Positions 46,772 through 55,744 of a DNA stretch of 64,000 bases are shown here, piece after piece (position 1 is the stretch's first letter; each line of letters begins with the position of its first letter). A program made the translations under genes and the position numbers. Under the pieces are notes generated by a model. It searched no databases. It had not been told where the DNA came from and was given only the letters and a program-made list of their open reading frames with translations. Source of the stretch: Pseudomonadota bacterium (GTDB lineage Bacteria; Desulfobacterota; Desulfobacteria; Desulfobacterales; JAHIVH01); NCBI GenBank assembly GCA_018816735.1, contig JAHIVH010000088.1, forward strand, positions 1-64,000, read 5' to 3'.

Positions 46772-46799
46772 CGTTTATACCGATTTTTTGGTATAAACG
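46772..46799. promoter_or_regulatory. Perfect 10-bp inverted repeat upstream of groES
   Basis: CGTTTATACC (46772-46781) and GGTATAAACG (46790-46799) with an 8-base loop. On the minus strand no T run follows, so it is not a normal terminator. It lies about 150 bases upstream of groES and may be an operator or a leader structure. It does not match the CIRCE element of HrcA. Confidence 0.4.
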
Positions 46800-46861
46800 T
46801 GCGATTGATAAATGGGGTCCCTTTATTCGTACAGGATAAATTTACTAAACTTCAAAATTCG

Positions 46862-47116
46862 TTACTCAGAAGTTGTTGAAGCCTCACAGGTGTTTTTACT
46901 GGACGTTTTTTTAGAGGTATCGGATGCCGATCCGGGTTTTTTGCCATAGCTGTCAGCATACCAGCCACCGCCTTTCAAATGGAAGGCGCCTTGAGAAATC
47001 AGCTTTTGAAGTTTCCCTGAGCAATGAGAACATTCAACAAGCGGCTTGTCGCTAATTTTTTGTATCGCTTCTTCAATTTTACCGCAATTGGTGCATTCAT
47101 ATTCATAAATCGGCAT
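46862..47116 (-). CDS. FmdB-family zinc ribbon protein
   Basis: An 84-residue protein. The MPIYEYECTNCG start with a second CSHC pair forms the CxxC...CxxC zinc ribbon of the FmdB family, followed by a Ser/Lys/Thr-rich tail. ATG 47116 is preferred because AGGAGA lies six bases upstream. FmdB proteins are called putative regulators, without a proven role. It lies about 240 bases upstream of groES on the same strand. Confidence 0.85.
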   Translation of the reverse strand: MPIYEYECTNCGKIEEAIQKISDKPLVECSHCSGKLQKLISQGAFHLKGGGWYADSYGKKPGSASDTSKKTSSKNTCEASTTSE

Positions 47117-47161
47117 GGTCAATCTCCTGTTTTCACGAACGGCCTTAAATAAACCTTCAAT

Positions 47162-47189
47162 AAAATAGTCAGTGTTTTTGGGTTGTCAA
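47162..47189 (-). promoter_or_regulatory. Probable sigma-70 promoter of the fmdB-like gene
   Basis: On the minus strand TTGACA (47184-47189), 16-base spacer and TATTTT (47162-47167), about 45 bases before the ATG. A second TTGACA with a CAGG/CCTG palindrome lies near 47335-47358. The rest of the gap 47117-47417 is AT-rich with no gene seen. Confidence 0.5.
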
Positions 47190-47417
47190 GAACTTGGTAC
47201 CAGTTTTTCATAATTAAACTGGAACAAAAGCCATATTTGCCATAAATTTATATATATAGTAAATCCAATAATGATTTTCAAGAACCAATTCAGCTCCACA
47301 TGGTGAACTCTATTTTTTTTTATGAAAAAATAAATCAGGTATAGCCTGTGTCAAGGGGGTGCAATAGGTTAAATTGCTTTTTTTTAGAGAGGGGGGAACC
47401 GGTCAGATATATCCTCT

Positions 47418-47939
47418 CTATGATGGCCCGTGCCAGCTTTCATAAAACGAAAGAACGTCATTGAGCCCGCCAATTTTACAAGCGAAAAGTATATCTCGAG
47501 TGCGTTCATGAACACACTTTTCTTCAATTATGCGTTCAGTTGACGTGGCATCAAAATAATGCTGGAATCTGCTGAAACGAACAATATGAACGAGTTCATG
47601 AATAATGATGTAAAGCGAAAACGGGAATAGCTTTATTTGAGGGGATCTTTCAAGTTCAGACAGGATGGCATGGTCCTGAATGCAAATTCTGTAATAATCA
47701 AAATGGGAAGAACTTAAAAGCGAATTTTTTCTTCGCCCCACATATTTGATCACCTGGGCGAATGGTCCATCCACAACTTCATCATTAGACAGATCAACAC
47801 GCGTCTTGATATCGTATTTCGCCTGAAGCCATTGACTGACAGACATTTTATAATAGTTGCTCACAATATCCTCAGCCATGCCTACAGTCTTGTTTATCAC
47901 CTGAATCTGACCTTCATCGAATATCGATATTTTGTTCAT
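47418..47939 (-). CDS. HExxH zincin-like protein of unknown family
   Basis: A 173-residue protein starting at MNKISIF (ATG 47939, with AAGG upstream; the longer frame to 47999 lacks support). It holds a zinc-protease-like helix IIIHELVHIVRF (His 114, Glu 115, His 118) and a later EEKCVHERT that could give the third ligand. No signal peptide, so it should be cytoplasmic. I do not recognise a named family. It stands alone between fmdB and the small basic protein gene. Confidence 0.6.
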   Translation of the reverse strand: MNKISIFDEGQIQVINKTVGMAEDIVSNYYKMSVSQWLQAKYDIKTRVDLSNDEVVDGPFAQVIKYVGRRKNSLLSSSHFDYYRICIQDHAILSELERSPQIKLFPFSLYIIIHELVHIVRFSRFQHYFDATSTERIIEEKCVHERTRDILFACKIGGLNDVLSFYESWHGPS

Positions 47940-48168
47940 TTTAAAACAACCTTTAAAAAAAACGTTGTGATGCCATTTCAATCCGGTCAAACCATTCATA
48001 TATTATCACTGAATTGACGCTGCTTTCATATCCTATATTTTTTTCAAACCCGCGCCGTCAATAAAAAATTGAACCTCTCTAAAAAATAGTGGACAAATCA
48101 TAATAATCAATGCTAAAGAGTGACTTTTTTAAGAGGGAAACTTAAAACATGTGAATGGAGGTGGTCTG

Positions 48169-48267
48169 TTGGGTAGCGTCATCAAGAAAAGAAGGAAAAA
48201 AATGAGAAAGCATAAACACAGAAAACTGTTAGCCAGAACCCGTCATCAGAGACGTAAAGGCAAATAA
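48169..48267 (+). CDS. 32-residue basic AURKAIP1/COX24-type ribosomal-associated protein
   Basis: A very short gene starting with TTG at 48169. A strong GGAGG lies seven bases upstream, and the product reads MGSVIKKRRKKMRKHKHRK then LLARTRHQRRKGK. This matches the tiny AURKAIP1/COX24-domain proteins of bacteria, related to the bS22 small-subunit protein. The gene has its own strong terminator. Almost all residues are Lys, Arg or His, as expected for rRNA binding. Confidence 0.85.
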   Translation: MGSVIKKRRKKMRKHKHRKLLARTRHQRRKGK

Positions 48268-48296
48268 CACCTCCAGCCATTTATCCTTAATCTATA

Positions 48297-48358
48297 AACA
48301 GAAAAAGCATATTGGCCATCGTGTCTATGACCGAATATGCTTTTTCTGTTTTTTTTTG
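48297..48358 (+). terminator. Strong terminator after the small basic protein gene
   Basis: A perfect 17-bp stem (48297-48313 with 48334-48350) and a T run of nine follow the gene by 29 bases. It also faces the end of hflC and may serve both strands. Confidence 0.9.
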
Positions 48359-48372
48359 GGATTTATGGTGTG

Positions 48373-49311
48373 TTATTCTATCTTTTTCAGATATTTAAGA
48401 AAATCCGAATCGGTTGACAACACAAGCGAACTCTTGCTGTCAAACACCTCTTTGTAAACCTCAAGTGTCTTTACAAACGAATAAAAATCCGGATCTTTAC
48501 TGAACGCGTCTGCAAAAATCCTTACAGATGTTGCATCTGCCTCACCTTTAAGTTTCTGGGCTGTTTTATAAGCTTCTGATGTAATGCGCTTCAGTTCTCT
48601 TTCCTTATCACCTGAAATTTTCTGAGCTTCACCACGACCTTGCGAACGAAGCTTTTCCACAATCTGCGTTCTTTCTGCAATCATTCTGTCATAAACCGAT
48701 TCCCGGACGTCTTCCCTGTAATTCAAACGCTTGACTTTAACGTCAATCAATTCAATACCAAAGCCTGCAAGTTTTGTTTTTGCAGCTTCGAGAACTTCTA
48801 ACATTATTTTTTCACGACCGGCTTCTATCCTGTAATCCACAACCTTGGATCCGCCTTCAAGTTGATCATCCTCAAGCATATCCATTTTTCTGTTGGTATT
48901 TCTGACCGACTCTATCAGCTTATACGAGGCTACTGCGTTTTTAACGGCAGGGTCAATAATATCCCCAATCCTGTCCAGAGCGAACTTCTCATTGATACAG
49001 GTTTTGAAAAACATATACGGGTCTGCGATACGCCATCTGGCAAACGTATCCACCCAGATATAGGTTTTATTTGATGTGGGGAGTTCCCCTTTTTCACCGT
49101 CCCACTCCAGAAGCGTTTTGGGGAATCGATTGACTTTCTGGACAATCGGAAGCTTGAAGTGGATGCCCGGATCCTTTTTGGGTTCGCCTATTTTTTTTCC
49201 GAACTGGGTGATAATGATCTGCTCCCTTTCATCAATCACATAGGCGGATGAAAAAAAGATAATACCTGCAATCGCTAATATAATAATGAAAAATCCGCTG
49301 CTGTTATTCAC
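48373..49311 (-). CDS. hflC: HflC, SPFH-domain regulator of FtsH
   Basis: A 312-residue protein with one N-terminal membrane helix (about 5-24), the SPFH/band 7 domain (VIDEREQIIITQFGKKIG) and a coiled-coil (REDVRESVYDRMIAERTQIVEK). In known systems HflK and HflC form a large cage around FtsH. It overlaps hflK by four bases (ATGA). Confidence 0.93.
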   Translation of the reverse strand: MNNSSGFFIIILAIAGIIFFSSAYVIDEREQIIITQFGKKIGEPKKDPGIHFKLPIVQKVNRFPKTLLEWDGEKGELPTSNKTYIWVDTFARWRIADPYMFFKTCINEKFALDRIGDIIDPAVKNAVASYKLIESVRNTNRKMDMLEDDQLEGGSKVVDYRIEAGREKIMLEVLEAAKTKLAGFGIELIDVKVKRLNYREDVRESVYDRMIAERTQIVEKLRSQGRGEAQKISGDKERELKRITSEAYKTAQKLKGEADATSVRIFADAFSKDPDFYSFVKTLEVYKEVFDSKSSLVLSTDSDFLKYLKKIE

Positions 49312-50393
49312 TGTGTCGCACCATTTTGACTGTTTTGTTTTTGAAGTTGAAGCATGGGCAAAAAATTCTTCTGGTTCTCATCAACGATGATCTTGTCGCC
49401 TAATTTCGGGAACAGATCTTTGATGGCTTCCAGATAAAGACGCCGTCTGGTAATATCTTTTGCCTTCACATATTCAATGTAAACAGAGCTGAAACGGGCT
49501 GCATCCCCCTCTGCCTTGTTAACCCGCTCCAGAGCATACCCTTCGGCTGATTTAATGGTCTTTTCAGCCTCACCTTTTGCAGCCGGTATGATGGTATTGT
49601 AATCCTCCTGTGCTTTTAAAATCATTCGTTCCTTTTCCTGCTCGGCTTTATTGACCATATTGAATGAAGGCTGCACACGCTCCGGCACATTGGTTTTCTG
49701 CATCTCAATGGTCTTGATCGTTACACCGGTTTCAGCAACATCAAGTTCTTTTTGAAGAATGGCCATCGCCTCAATCGCAATCTCCTCCCGTTTTAAAATG
49801 ACTTCGTTAATACTGCGGTCACCCACGACGAGCTGCATGGAGGCTTCGGAAAGATCTTTCAATAACCGCTCCGGATCATACACTTTAAAAAGAAACAGAT
49901 ACGGATCACTTATTCTATAGTGGACCAGCCAGGGAACCAGCGCTACATTCAGATCCCCTGTAAGCATCTGCCGGGATTCTTCGCTTTTTGATGAATAACG
50001 GGTGGAAACAGATGAAATCTCGGTCTGAGCACCGAATTCCACTTTTCTCACATTCTCCATGTTGACTTTGGAAAGTTTTTCGATACCTGCGGGTAATTTA
50101 AAATGCAACCCCGGACCTGTTGTCCGGCTATATTTTCCAAATATCTGAATCACGCCGACTTCGCCTTCATCAATGGTATAAACCATGGATTGGCCAAAAA
50201 AGAAAACCGCCAGAAGAATAATTAAAAGAAATCCCCCAGGCAATTTAAATTTTTTCAACTGATTCAACAGGTCGTCAAATTGCGGGGGCATTCCGCCGCC
50301 GCCACCACCGCCACCATCACCTTCAGGTCCTCTTTCCCGGCCCTTCTTGTTCTTTTGCTGCTGTTCCCGGAGTTTTTCCCAATCCCAAGCCAT
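49308..50393 (-). CDS. hflK: HflK, SPFH-domain regulator of FtsH
   Basis: About 361 residues: a MAWDWEKLREQQ start, a Gly-rich stretch (EGDGGGGGGGG), one membrane helix (about 52-72), an SPFH domain (VYTIDEGEVGVIQIFGKY) and a coiled-coil, in the order usual for HflK. ATG 50393 has GGGA nine bases upstream; ATG 50408 five codons earlier is a close alternative. It precedes hflC in one operon. Confidence 0.93.
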   Translation of the reverse strand: MAWDWEKLREQQQKNKKGRERGPEGDGGGGGGGGMPPQFDDLLNQLKKFKLPGGFLLIILLAVFFFGQSMVYTIDEGEVGVIQIFGKYSRTTGPGLHFKLPAGIEKLSKVNMENVRKVEFGAQTEISSVSTRYSSKSEESRQMLTGDLNVALVPWLVHYRISDPYLFLFKVYDPERLLKDLSEASMQLVVGDRSINEVILKREEIAIEAMAILQKELDVAETGVTIKTIEMQKTNVPERVQPSFNMVNKAEQEKERMILKAQEDYNTIIPAAKGEAEKTIKSAEGYALERVNKAEGDAARFSSVYIEYVKAKDITRRRLYLEAIKDLFPKLGDKIIVDENQKNFLPMLQLQKQNSQNGATQ

Positions 50394-50593
50394 ATTGCTT
50401 TTTCCCATATCCTTAATCTATCAGGTTTTATATTTTGGTCTGTCGCTATATAAAACGGATCAAGCCTTGATTTCAAGTAAAAACCAAAAGCAGATGAAAA
50501 ATATGGATTCCCGATAAACCCGGAACAGTGTTCCTCAACTTGTGTACTTACTTCTTCTTGACATGCATAATCATTTGCATATAAGGTCTTCGC

Positions 50594-50905
50594 ATGAATA
50601 CATCTTCCAAAACACCCCTTGCCCACGTTGGGAGCATCCTTGAAAAGTCACTGGGTTCATATCGCCGGAAAAACGATATGGATATGCTTAAAATCTTTGA
50701 TATGTGGGAGGATGCTGTGGGAGAGAGTGTATCCATGAACGCAAAACCGGCAGCATTCAAAGGTGACCTGCTCCTTGTTCATGTCAGTTCATCTGCGTGG
50801 ATGCACCATCTGTATTTTCAAAAACATGAACTGATTGAAAAAATCAATACAACATTAGGCAGTGATCTTGTCCGGGAACTGAAATTCAAAATCGGATGCT
50901 TTTGA
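50594..50905 (+). CDS. DUF721 / DciA-like protein
   Basis: A 103-residue protein with VGSILEKSLGSYRRKNDM, FDMWEDAVGESVSMNAKPAAF and GDLLLVHVSSSAWMHHLYF, the pattern of DUF721. Family member DciA loads the replicative helicase in many bacteria without DnaC. Overlaps the next gene by 10 bases. Confidence 0.85.
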   Translation: MNTSSKTPLAHVGSILEKSLGSYRRKNDMDMLKIFDMWEDAVGESVSMNAKPAAFKGDLLLVHVSSSAWMHHLYFQKHELIEKINTTLGSDLVRELKFKIGCF

Positions 50906-51660
50906 CCACGAGCCACCCACACATGTCATCAGATCATTCTTGCATGCAAAACCAGGACTTGTTTTTTAACGGGAAAATGATCCTAAGGCAACCCCTTAAA
51001 GGATACCGGCATGCCATCGACCCCGTGCTTCTGGCACATTTCTGCCAACCGGGAATTGGCGATCAGGTGCTTGATCTGGGTACGGGAAATGGCATTATTC
51101 CTGTCATTCTCGCCTTCCGGAAAAAGGACATCACCATTTCTGCTGTTGAAATACAGACCGAACTTTATCAGATGGCGCTTGAAAATATCAGTTTAAACCA
51201 GCTGACGGATCGGGTGACCGTGGTCAACAAGGACATGCGGGAACTCCCTGGGATTTTTCCAACCGCTTCTTTTGATCTTGTCGTCAGCAATCCCCCATAC
51301 ATTAAACAGGCTGCGGGAAGGATCAATCCGGATTCCCAAAAAGCGATCGCCCGCCATGAAATCAAAATCACATTGGATGAGCTTCTCAAGACCGCATATG
51401 CCATGATGAAATCATCCGGACGTTTTTCAGTCATTTTTTCTGCAAATCGCATGGCCGACCTTATATGTAAAATGCGGCAACATGACATTGAACCCAAACG
51501 AATCCGTTTTGTTCATGCCAGAAAAACGGATGATGCAAAGCTTGTGCTTGTGGAGGGTAGAAAACACGGAAAAGAAGGGCTTAAAACACTTGCACCTGTT
51601 GTTATCTATGACAGGGAGGAGCAATATACTGATGAGATCAATTGGATGTTCCATCCCTGA
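50896..51660 (+). CDS. TrmN6-like tRNA adenine methyltransferase
   Basis: A 254-residue SAM methyltransferase with YRHAIDPVLLAHF, motif I VLDLGTGNGIIPVILA, the acidic motif AVEIQTELYQMA and the catalytic NPPY (SNPPYIKQ). This is the pattern of YfiC/TrmN6, which makes m6A37 in tRNA-Val. The frame from 50896 overlaps the DUF721 gene; ATG 50923 is an alternative. Exact substrate unproven. Confidence 0.8.
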   Translation: MLLTTSHPHMSSDHSCMQNQDLFFNGKMILRQPLKGYRHAIDPVLLAHFCQPGIGDQVLDLGTGNGIIPVILAFRKKDITISAVEIQTELYQMALENISLNQLTDRVTVVNKDMRELPGIFPTASFDLVVSNPPYIKQAAGRINPDSQKAIARHEIKITLDELLKTAYAMMKSSGRFSVIFSANRMADLICKMRQHDIEPKRIRFVHARKTDDAKLVLVEGRKHGKEGLKTLAPVVIYDREEQYTDEINWMFHP

Positions 51661-51696
51661 CGTTTGAATATCTTATGACAAGGTTATTTTTATCGT

Positions 51697-53025
51697 TCAC
51701 CGTGTCAGTTTGTTCATCACCAACCCTGTAATTGCTTTTGGATAAAAATAGGTGGTCTTTCTTGGCATAATCAAACCGCTTTGGGCAATATCCTGAACCT
51801 GCTTGATTTTTGCAGGATTCATGATAAATGCCATGGCAGCCTGACCTGATGCCACTTGGCTTACGGCCTGATCTGCCTTGCTTGAGTAGTTGATAAGGCC
51901 ATGCTCGTCCATCTTTTCATGAGAAATATCAAGCAATCTTGAAAAAATCAGATGAGTCAGCACAGTGACATCCAGATGTTTCAATACATCAGGGAATGAC
52001 TTGTCAAAAGCATTATCGATCACATCCGGTTTTAAATAAAGAAGGTCGAATGACGTTCTCCCTTTCACGGATACACCAAAAACCGTTCCGGATGTTTCTT
52101 TTTTAATTGCAGTCATCATTTCTGAAAATGCATGGTCATACCCGTTTTTTTCAAACGGGATCTCACGGAGATCAAAAAATTCGGATGCCCTGTCAAAAAA
52201 ACTGTCAGAAATGGCTTTATCGATCTGGGTCACCATTCTGTGAGCCGGGAAGATCACAAGTCCTTCATCTTCCATACTGCAAAGGTACATCATGATGAAG
52301 TTGGCAGGATGGGTATCAGAGAAATCAGGGTCATTTTCTTTTAACCCGTCTCTATAATTCAGGGCCGTTTCATACCGATGATGGCCATCTGCAATAAAAA
52401 GGCGCTTATCCTTCATGAATCCATGAATCTTTTCTATCGTCTTGTTATCTGAAATCCGCCAAAGCCTGTGCCGTTCATTGACATCATCCTCAAAATCAAA
52501 GACCGGCGCCATCTTCTCTGATTTATCTTTCAATACATGAATGAATCCTTCCTCATCCGGATAAAAGGTGAAAATCGGACTGAAATTGGCTTTGCAGAGC
52601 TTTAAAAGCTCCAGTCTTTCGGATTTCACTTTTGAAAATGTCTGTTCATGGGGAAGAATAATGCCCTTGCTGAAAGGCTCCAGTGCCACAAGCGCCATCA
52701 ATCCATAACGGGTCATCTTTTTACCGTCTGCAACAAATGAAACAGATGTCAGGTAAAACGAAGGCGTACTATCCTGAATTAAAATATTGTCTTTCATCCA
52801 GGACTGGAAATAGGCGGCAGACCGTGTATGGGGATTATCCGCTTTTGTATCTGTTTCAAAAGCGCTTCCAAGAATCAGCCGCACCACATTTTGGGGATGC
52901 CTGTGGTGAAGTTCGATCTGTTTTTCAGGTGGTATGACATCATAAGGCGGTGAAACCACATGAGAGATATGATCAATTTTGTCCGGATTATACAAAATAC
53001 CCTTGAAAGGGACAACATCTGCCAT
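51697..53025 (-). CDS. DUF1015 family protein
   Basis: A 442-residue cytoplasmic protein. The start VVPFKGILYNPDK and the central FIADGHHRYETAL are the hallmarks of DUF1015, a family widespread in anaerobes. The His-rich GHHRY segment may be catalytic, but no function is established. The C-terminus has a PRKTTYFYPKAITGLV segment, also conserved in the family. Monocistronic. Confidence 0.85.
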   Translation of the reverse strand: MADVVPFKGILYNPDKIDHISHVVSPPYDVIPPEKQIELHHRHPQNVVRLILGSAFETDTKADNPHTRSAAYFQSWMKDNILIQDSTPSFYLTSVSFVADGKKMTRYGLMALVALEPFSKGIILPHEQTFSKVKSERLELLKLCKANFSPIFTFYPDEEGFIHVLKDKSEKMAPVFDFEDDVNERHRLWRISDNKTIEKIHGFMKDKRLFIADGHHRYETALNYRDGLKENDPDFSDTHPANFIMMYLCSMEDEGLVIFPAHRMVTQIDKAISDSFFDRASEFFDLREIPFEKNGYDHAFSEMMTAIKKETSGTVFGVSVKGRTSFDLLYLKPDVIDNAFDKSFPDVLKHLDVTVLTHLIFSRLLDISHEKMDEHGLINYSSKADQAVSQVASGQAAMAFIMNPAKIKQVQDIAQSGLIMPRKTTYFYPKAITGLVMNKLTR

Positions 53026-53420
53026 TTTAAATTGTCCTTAAATATCAAAAAGTGAAAAAATAGACTTGCCGCCTGCTTTTCAAAATAGCCAAAAACAATC
53101 GGTCACGTCATGTCTTCCCTGAATAGCAACTTGCAACAGATACTAAAAAGGCAAATGATATTCAAGAACAAATTGGACCGCGTGTGAGAAAAACATCCTT
53201 TGAATGTCACGAACCGCATCTTCCATAAATTTAAAAAAATAAAGGTTGATTTTTGAGCCAAAAAAGGGGATATAGTTGACCGCTTGAAGCCAGTGGCTGG
53301 CGATGAAAGCAACTGGTTTCAAATGGCTGAATTTTAACATTTTTATTTAACCGGAAATGGGCTGAAACCGATCAGGGTCCTTTCAGGTTAAACATGTCAT
53401 CAGCCAGACAGCAACATGAA
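53026..53420. other. Noncoding gap between DUF1015 gene and tRNA-Ser
   Basis: In these 395 bases I see no gene with a ribosome site or a recognisable protein; the short open frames have no protein-like pattern. It should contain the divergent promoters of the DUF1015 gene and the tRNA. Confidence 0.4.
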
Positions 53421-53510
53421 GGAGAGATGGCCGAGCGGCTGAAGGTGCACGCCTGGAAAGCGTGTGTACTTTAACAGGTACCGAGGGTTCGAATCCCTCT
53501 CTCTCCGCCA
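53421..53510 (+). tRNA. tRNA-Ser (anticodon GGA)
   Basis: A 90-base class II tRNA. The acceptor stem GGAGAGA pairs with TCTCTCC, the anticodon arm is CACGCCTGGAAAGCGTG with GGA in the loop, a long variable arm follows, the T arm is GAGGGTTCGAATCCCTC, and CCA is encoded at the end. It reads UCC (and UCU by wobble). Confidence 0.97.
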
Positions 53511-53600
53511 TGGAAATAAATGAAAGACCTGTTTCATTGATTCCGCTGTTTCTTCCTGTATCATACTGGATCATTCATCATATAACCGGGAAGCATTCAT

Positions 53601-55376
53601 ATGTCCTATCTTGTTCTGGCCAGAAAATACAGACCCCAAACATTTGACGATGTCATCGAGCAGAATCATGTGACCCAAACACTTCAGAATGCCATCCAGG
53701 TGAACCGTGTGCCCCATGCCATTCTGTTTTCCGGTCCCAGAGGAACAGGGAAAACCACTATTGCACGCATTCTGGCCAAAGCCATGAACTGCAAGGAAGG
53801 GCCGACACCCACTCCATGCAACCTGTGCCGGTCATGCCGAGAAATCACATCCGGAAATGCGGTGGATGTATTTGAGATAGACGGCGCCTCAAATAACAGT
53901 GTGGATCAGGTCAGGGAGTTGCGGGACAATATCAAATACATGCCCGCCCACAGTGCATTAAAAATTTATATTATAGATGAAGTTCACATGTTGAGCATCT
54001 CGGCCTTCAATGCATTGTTGAAAACGCTTGAAGAACCGCCATCTCATGTCATGTTCATGTTTGCCACAACAGAACCTCATAAAATTCCCCTGACCATTCT
54101 GTCCAGGTGCCAGCGGCATGATTTGAAACGCGTGGGGATTGCTGCCATTGCGTCCCATATGCGGTCAATTGTGGATAAGGAAAATATTCACGTTAATGAT
54201 GAAAGCCTTTATGCCATCGCCAAAGAATCTGAAGGGTGCGTCAGGGATGCCTTAAGCCTGCTGGATCAGGTGATCAGCTGTTCTGATGGAAACGTGAATC
54301 ATGAAGATATGATTCAGATGCTTGGCCTGATTGATAAAAAAGTCATGTTTGACATATCTGATGCCATATTGACCGGAAATGCCACCTGCCTTTTAGACAT
54401 CCTGGATGATCTTTATAACCGTGGCCAGGACATCAAAAAGCTTTATGCCAGGCTGATTCATCATTTCAGGAATCTGCTGGTCGTTAAAATAGGACGACGC
54501 ATTGACAAACTGACTGATGTACCGGACCATGAAAAAAAAATGATTTCAGACCAGGTCAAACAGATTCAAGGAACCTTTCTGAATCAGATTATCGATATTC
54601 TCTTCAGGGAAGAATCAACGATCCGTTTTTCAGATCAGCCAAAACTGGCCCTTGAAATGATATTTATCAAACTGCTTCAGGTCAAACCCACACTCTCAAT
54701 TGATACATTGATTGAAAAACTCGATGCGCTGAGAAATGACCTTCTGAAGACCGAATCCGGCAAGCATGCCCTATCACAAGTTTTGGCGCCTGCCTCATCC
54801 GAAGAGACAGTCAAAAATATTTCCATCCCGTCTGAAAAACCCGTTTGTGAACAATCCATACCTGTTCAAAACATCACAGACAAACAGCCTTTATCCAATG
54901 TCTCCCCTGCACAGGAAAAACCTGGCCGGAAAGATGAAAACAGCGGTGACACCGCAACAGACACCTTTTATCTGCAGGCGGATAAAAATGAACCCATAGC
55001 CACTTCCTGGCAGAATCTTTTAAAAATATTTGAAAAGGATTATCCCCCTATCGGGGCATGCCTGCAAAAAAGCGTCTTGAAAAAATTGACTGGCCAGAGT
55101 ATGGAACTTGAGGTATCTGGGTCGAACTTTGAGATCAATCGTGCCCGGAACGATAAAAGCATGGCTGCTATAAGAAAGGTATTCCGGAATTATTTTGGCC
55201 GGAAAATGGATGTTGTCATCCATGCAAAACCGGAAGAAGAAATGAACTTTGAAAAAAAACTGACGCGGGAGAATGAATTGAGAAAAGAGGCCAAATCTCA
55301 TCCTTTGGTCGAAGAAGCGATCAAGACACTTAACCCAAAGCAAATTAATATCAAAATAATACAGGAGATTGAATGA
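53601..55376 (+). CDS. dnaX: DNA polymerase III subunit gamma/tau
   Basis: A 591-residue clamp-loader ATPase. Walker A GPRGTGKTT, four-Cys zinc module (CKEGPTPTPCNLCRSC), DEVHML and the SRC motif in LSRCQRHDL are intact. Domain III (about 230-370) and a less conserved C-terminal part (about 370-591), with a Ser/Pro/Glu-rich linker, follow. It overlaps the ybaB-like gene by ATGA. The tau-specific frameshift site was not identified. Confidence 0.95.
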   Translation: MSYLVLARKYRPQTFDDVIEQNHVTQTLQNAIQVNRVPHAILFSGPRGTGKTTIARILAKAMNCKEGPTPTPCNLCRSCREITSGNAVDVFEIDGASNNSVDQVRELRDNIKYMPAHSALKIYIIDEVHMLSISAFNALLKTLEEPPSHVMFMFATTEPHKIPLTILSRCQRHDLKRVGIAAIASHMRSIVDKENIHVNDESLYAIAKESEGCVRDALSLLDQVISCSDGNVNHEDMIQMLGLIDKKVMFDISDAILTGNATCLLDILDDLYNRGQDIKKLYARLIHHFRNLLVVKIGRRIDKLTDVPDHEKKMISDQVKQIQGTFLNQIIDILFREESTIRFSDQPKLALEMIFIKLLQVKPTLSIDTLIEKLDALRNDLLKTESGKHALSQVLAPASSEETVKNISIPSEKPVCEQSIPVQNITDKQPLSNVSPAQEKPGRKDENSGDTATDTFYLQADKNEPIATSWQNLLKIFEKDYPPIGACLQKSVLKKLTGQSMELEVSGSNFEINRARNDKSMAAIRKVFRNYFGRKMDVVIHAKPEEEMNFEKKLTRENELRKEAKSHPLVEEAIKTLNPKQINIKIIQEIE

Positions 55377-55687
55377 TGAAAGGCATGGGAAACATGATGA
55401 AGCAGGCCCAGCAGCTTCAGTCCAAAATGGTGAAGCTTCAGGCTGAAATGGAAGAAAAACAGGTGGAAGGAACAGCAGGTGGTGGTATGATAAAAGCCGT
55501 TGCCAATGGCAAGCAGCAGATTGTTTCCATACAGATTGAAAAAGAGGTTGTAGACCCGGAAGACATCGACATGCTTCAGGACCTGGTTGTTGCTGCCGTG
55601 AATGACGCACTGACCAAATCCTCTGAAATGGTTTCATCGGCAATGAGCAAGCTTACTGGCGGAATGAAAATACCCGGTCTTATGTAA
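55373..55687 (+). CDS. YbaB/EbfC nucleoid-associated protein
   Basis: A 104-residue protein with the Met/Gln-rich start MGNMMKQAQQLQSKM, EGTAGGGMIKAVANGKQQ and EKEVVDPEDIDMLQDLVVAAV typical of YbaB. These dimers bind DNA. The start overlaps the dnaX stop and the gene lies before recR in the standard order. Confidence 0.95.
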   Translation: MMKGMGNMMKQAQQLQSKMVKLQAEMEEKQVEGTAGGGMIKAVANGKQQIVSIQIEKEVVDPEDIDMLQDLVVAAVNDALTKSSEMVSSAMSKLTGGMKIPGLM

Positions 55688-55744
55688 CATCAAACATGGT
55701 ATTTGATGGATGTAAGGCAAACACGTTTTTTGACTTATGGAATT

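Noticed and set aside
46622..46861. CIRCE element or clear sigma-32 promoter for groESL
   Set aside because: The CIRCE consensus was not found. A CCCCATTTA stretch on the minus strand resembles a sigma-32 -10 box, but no -35 box lies at the right distance.
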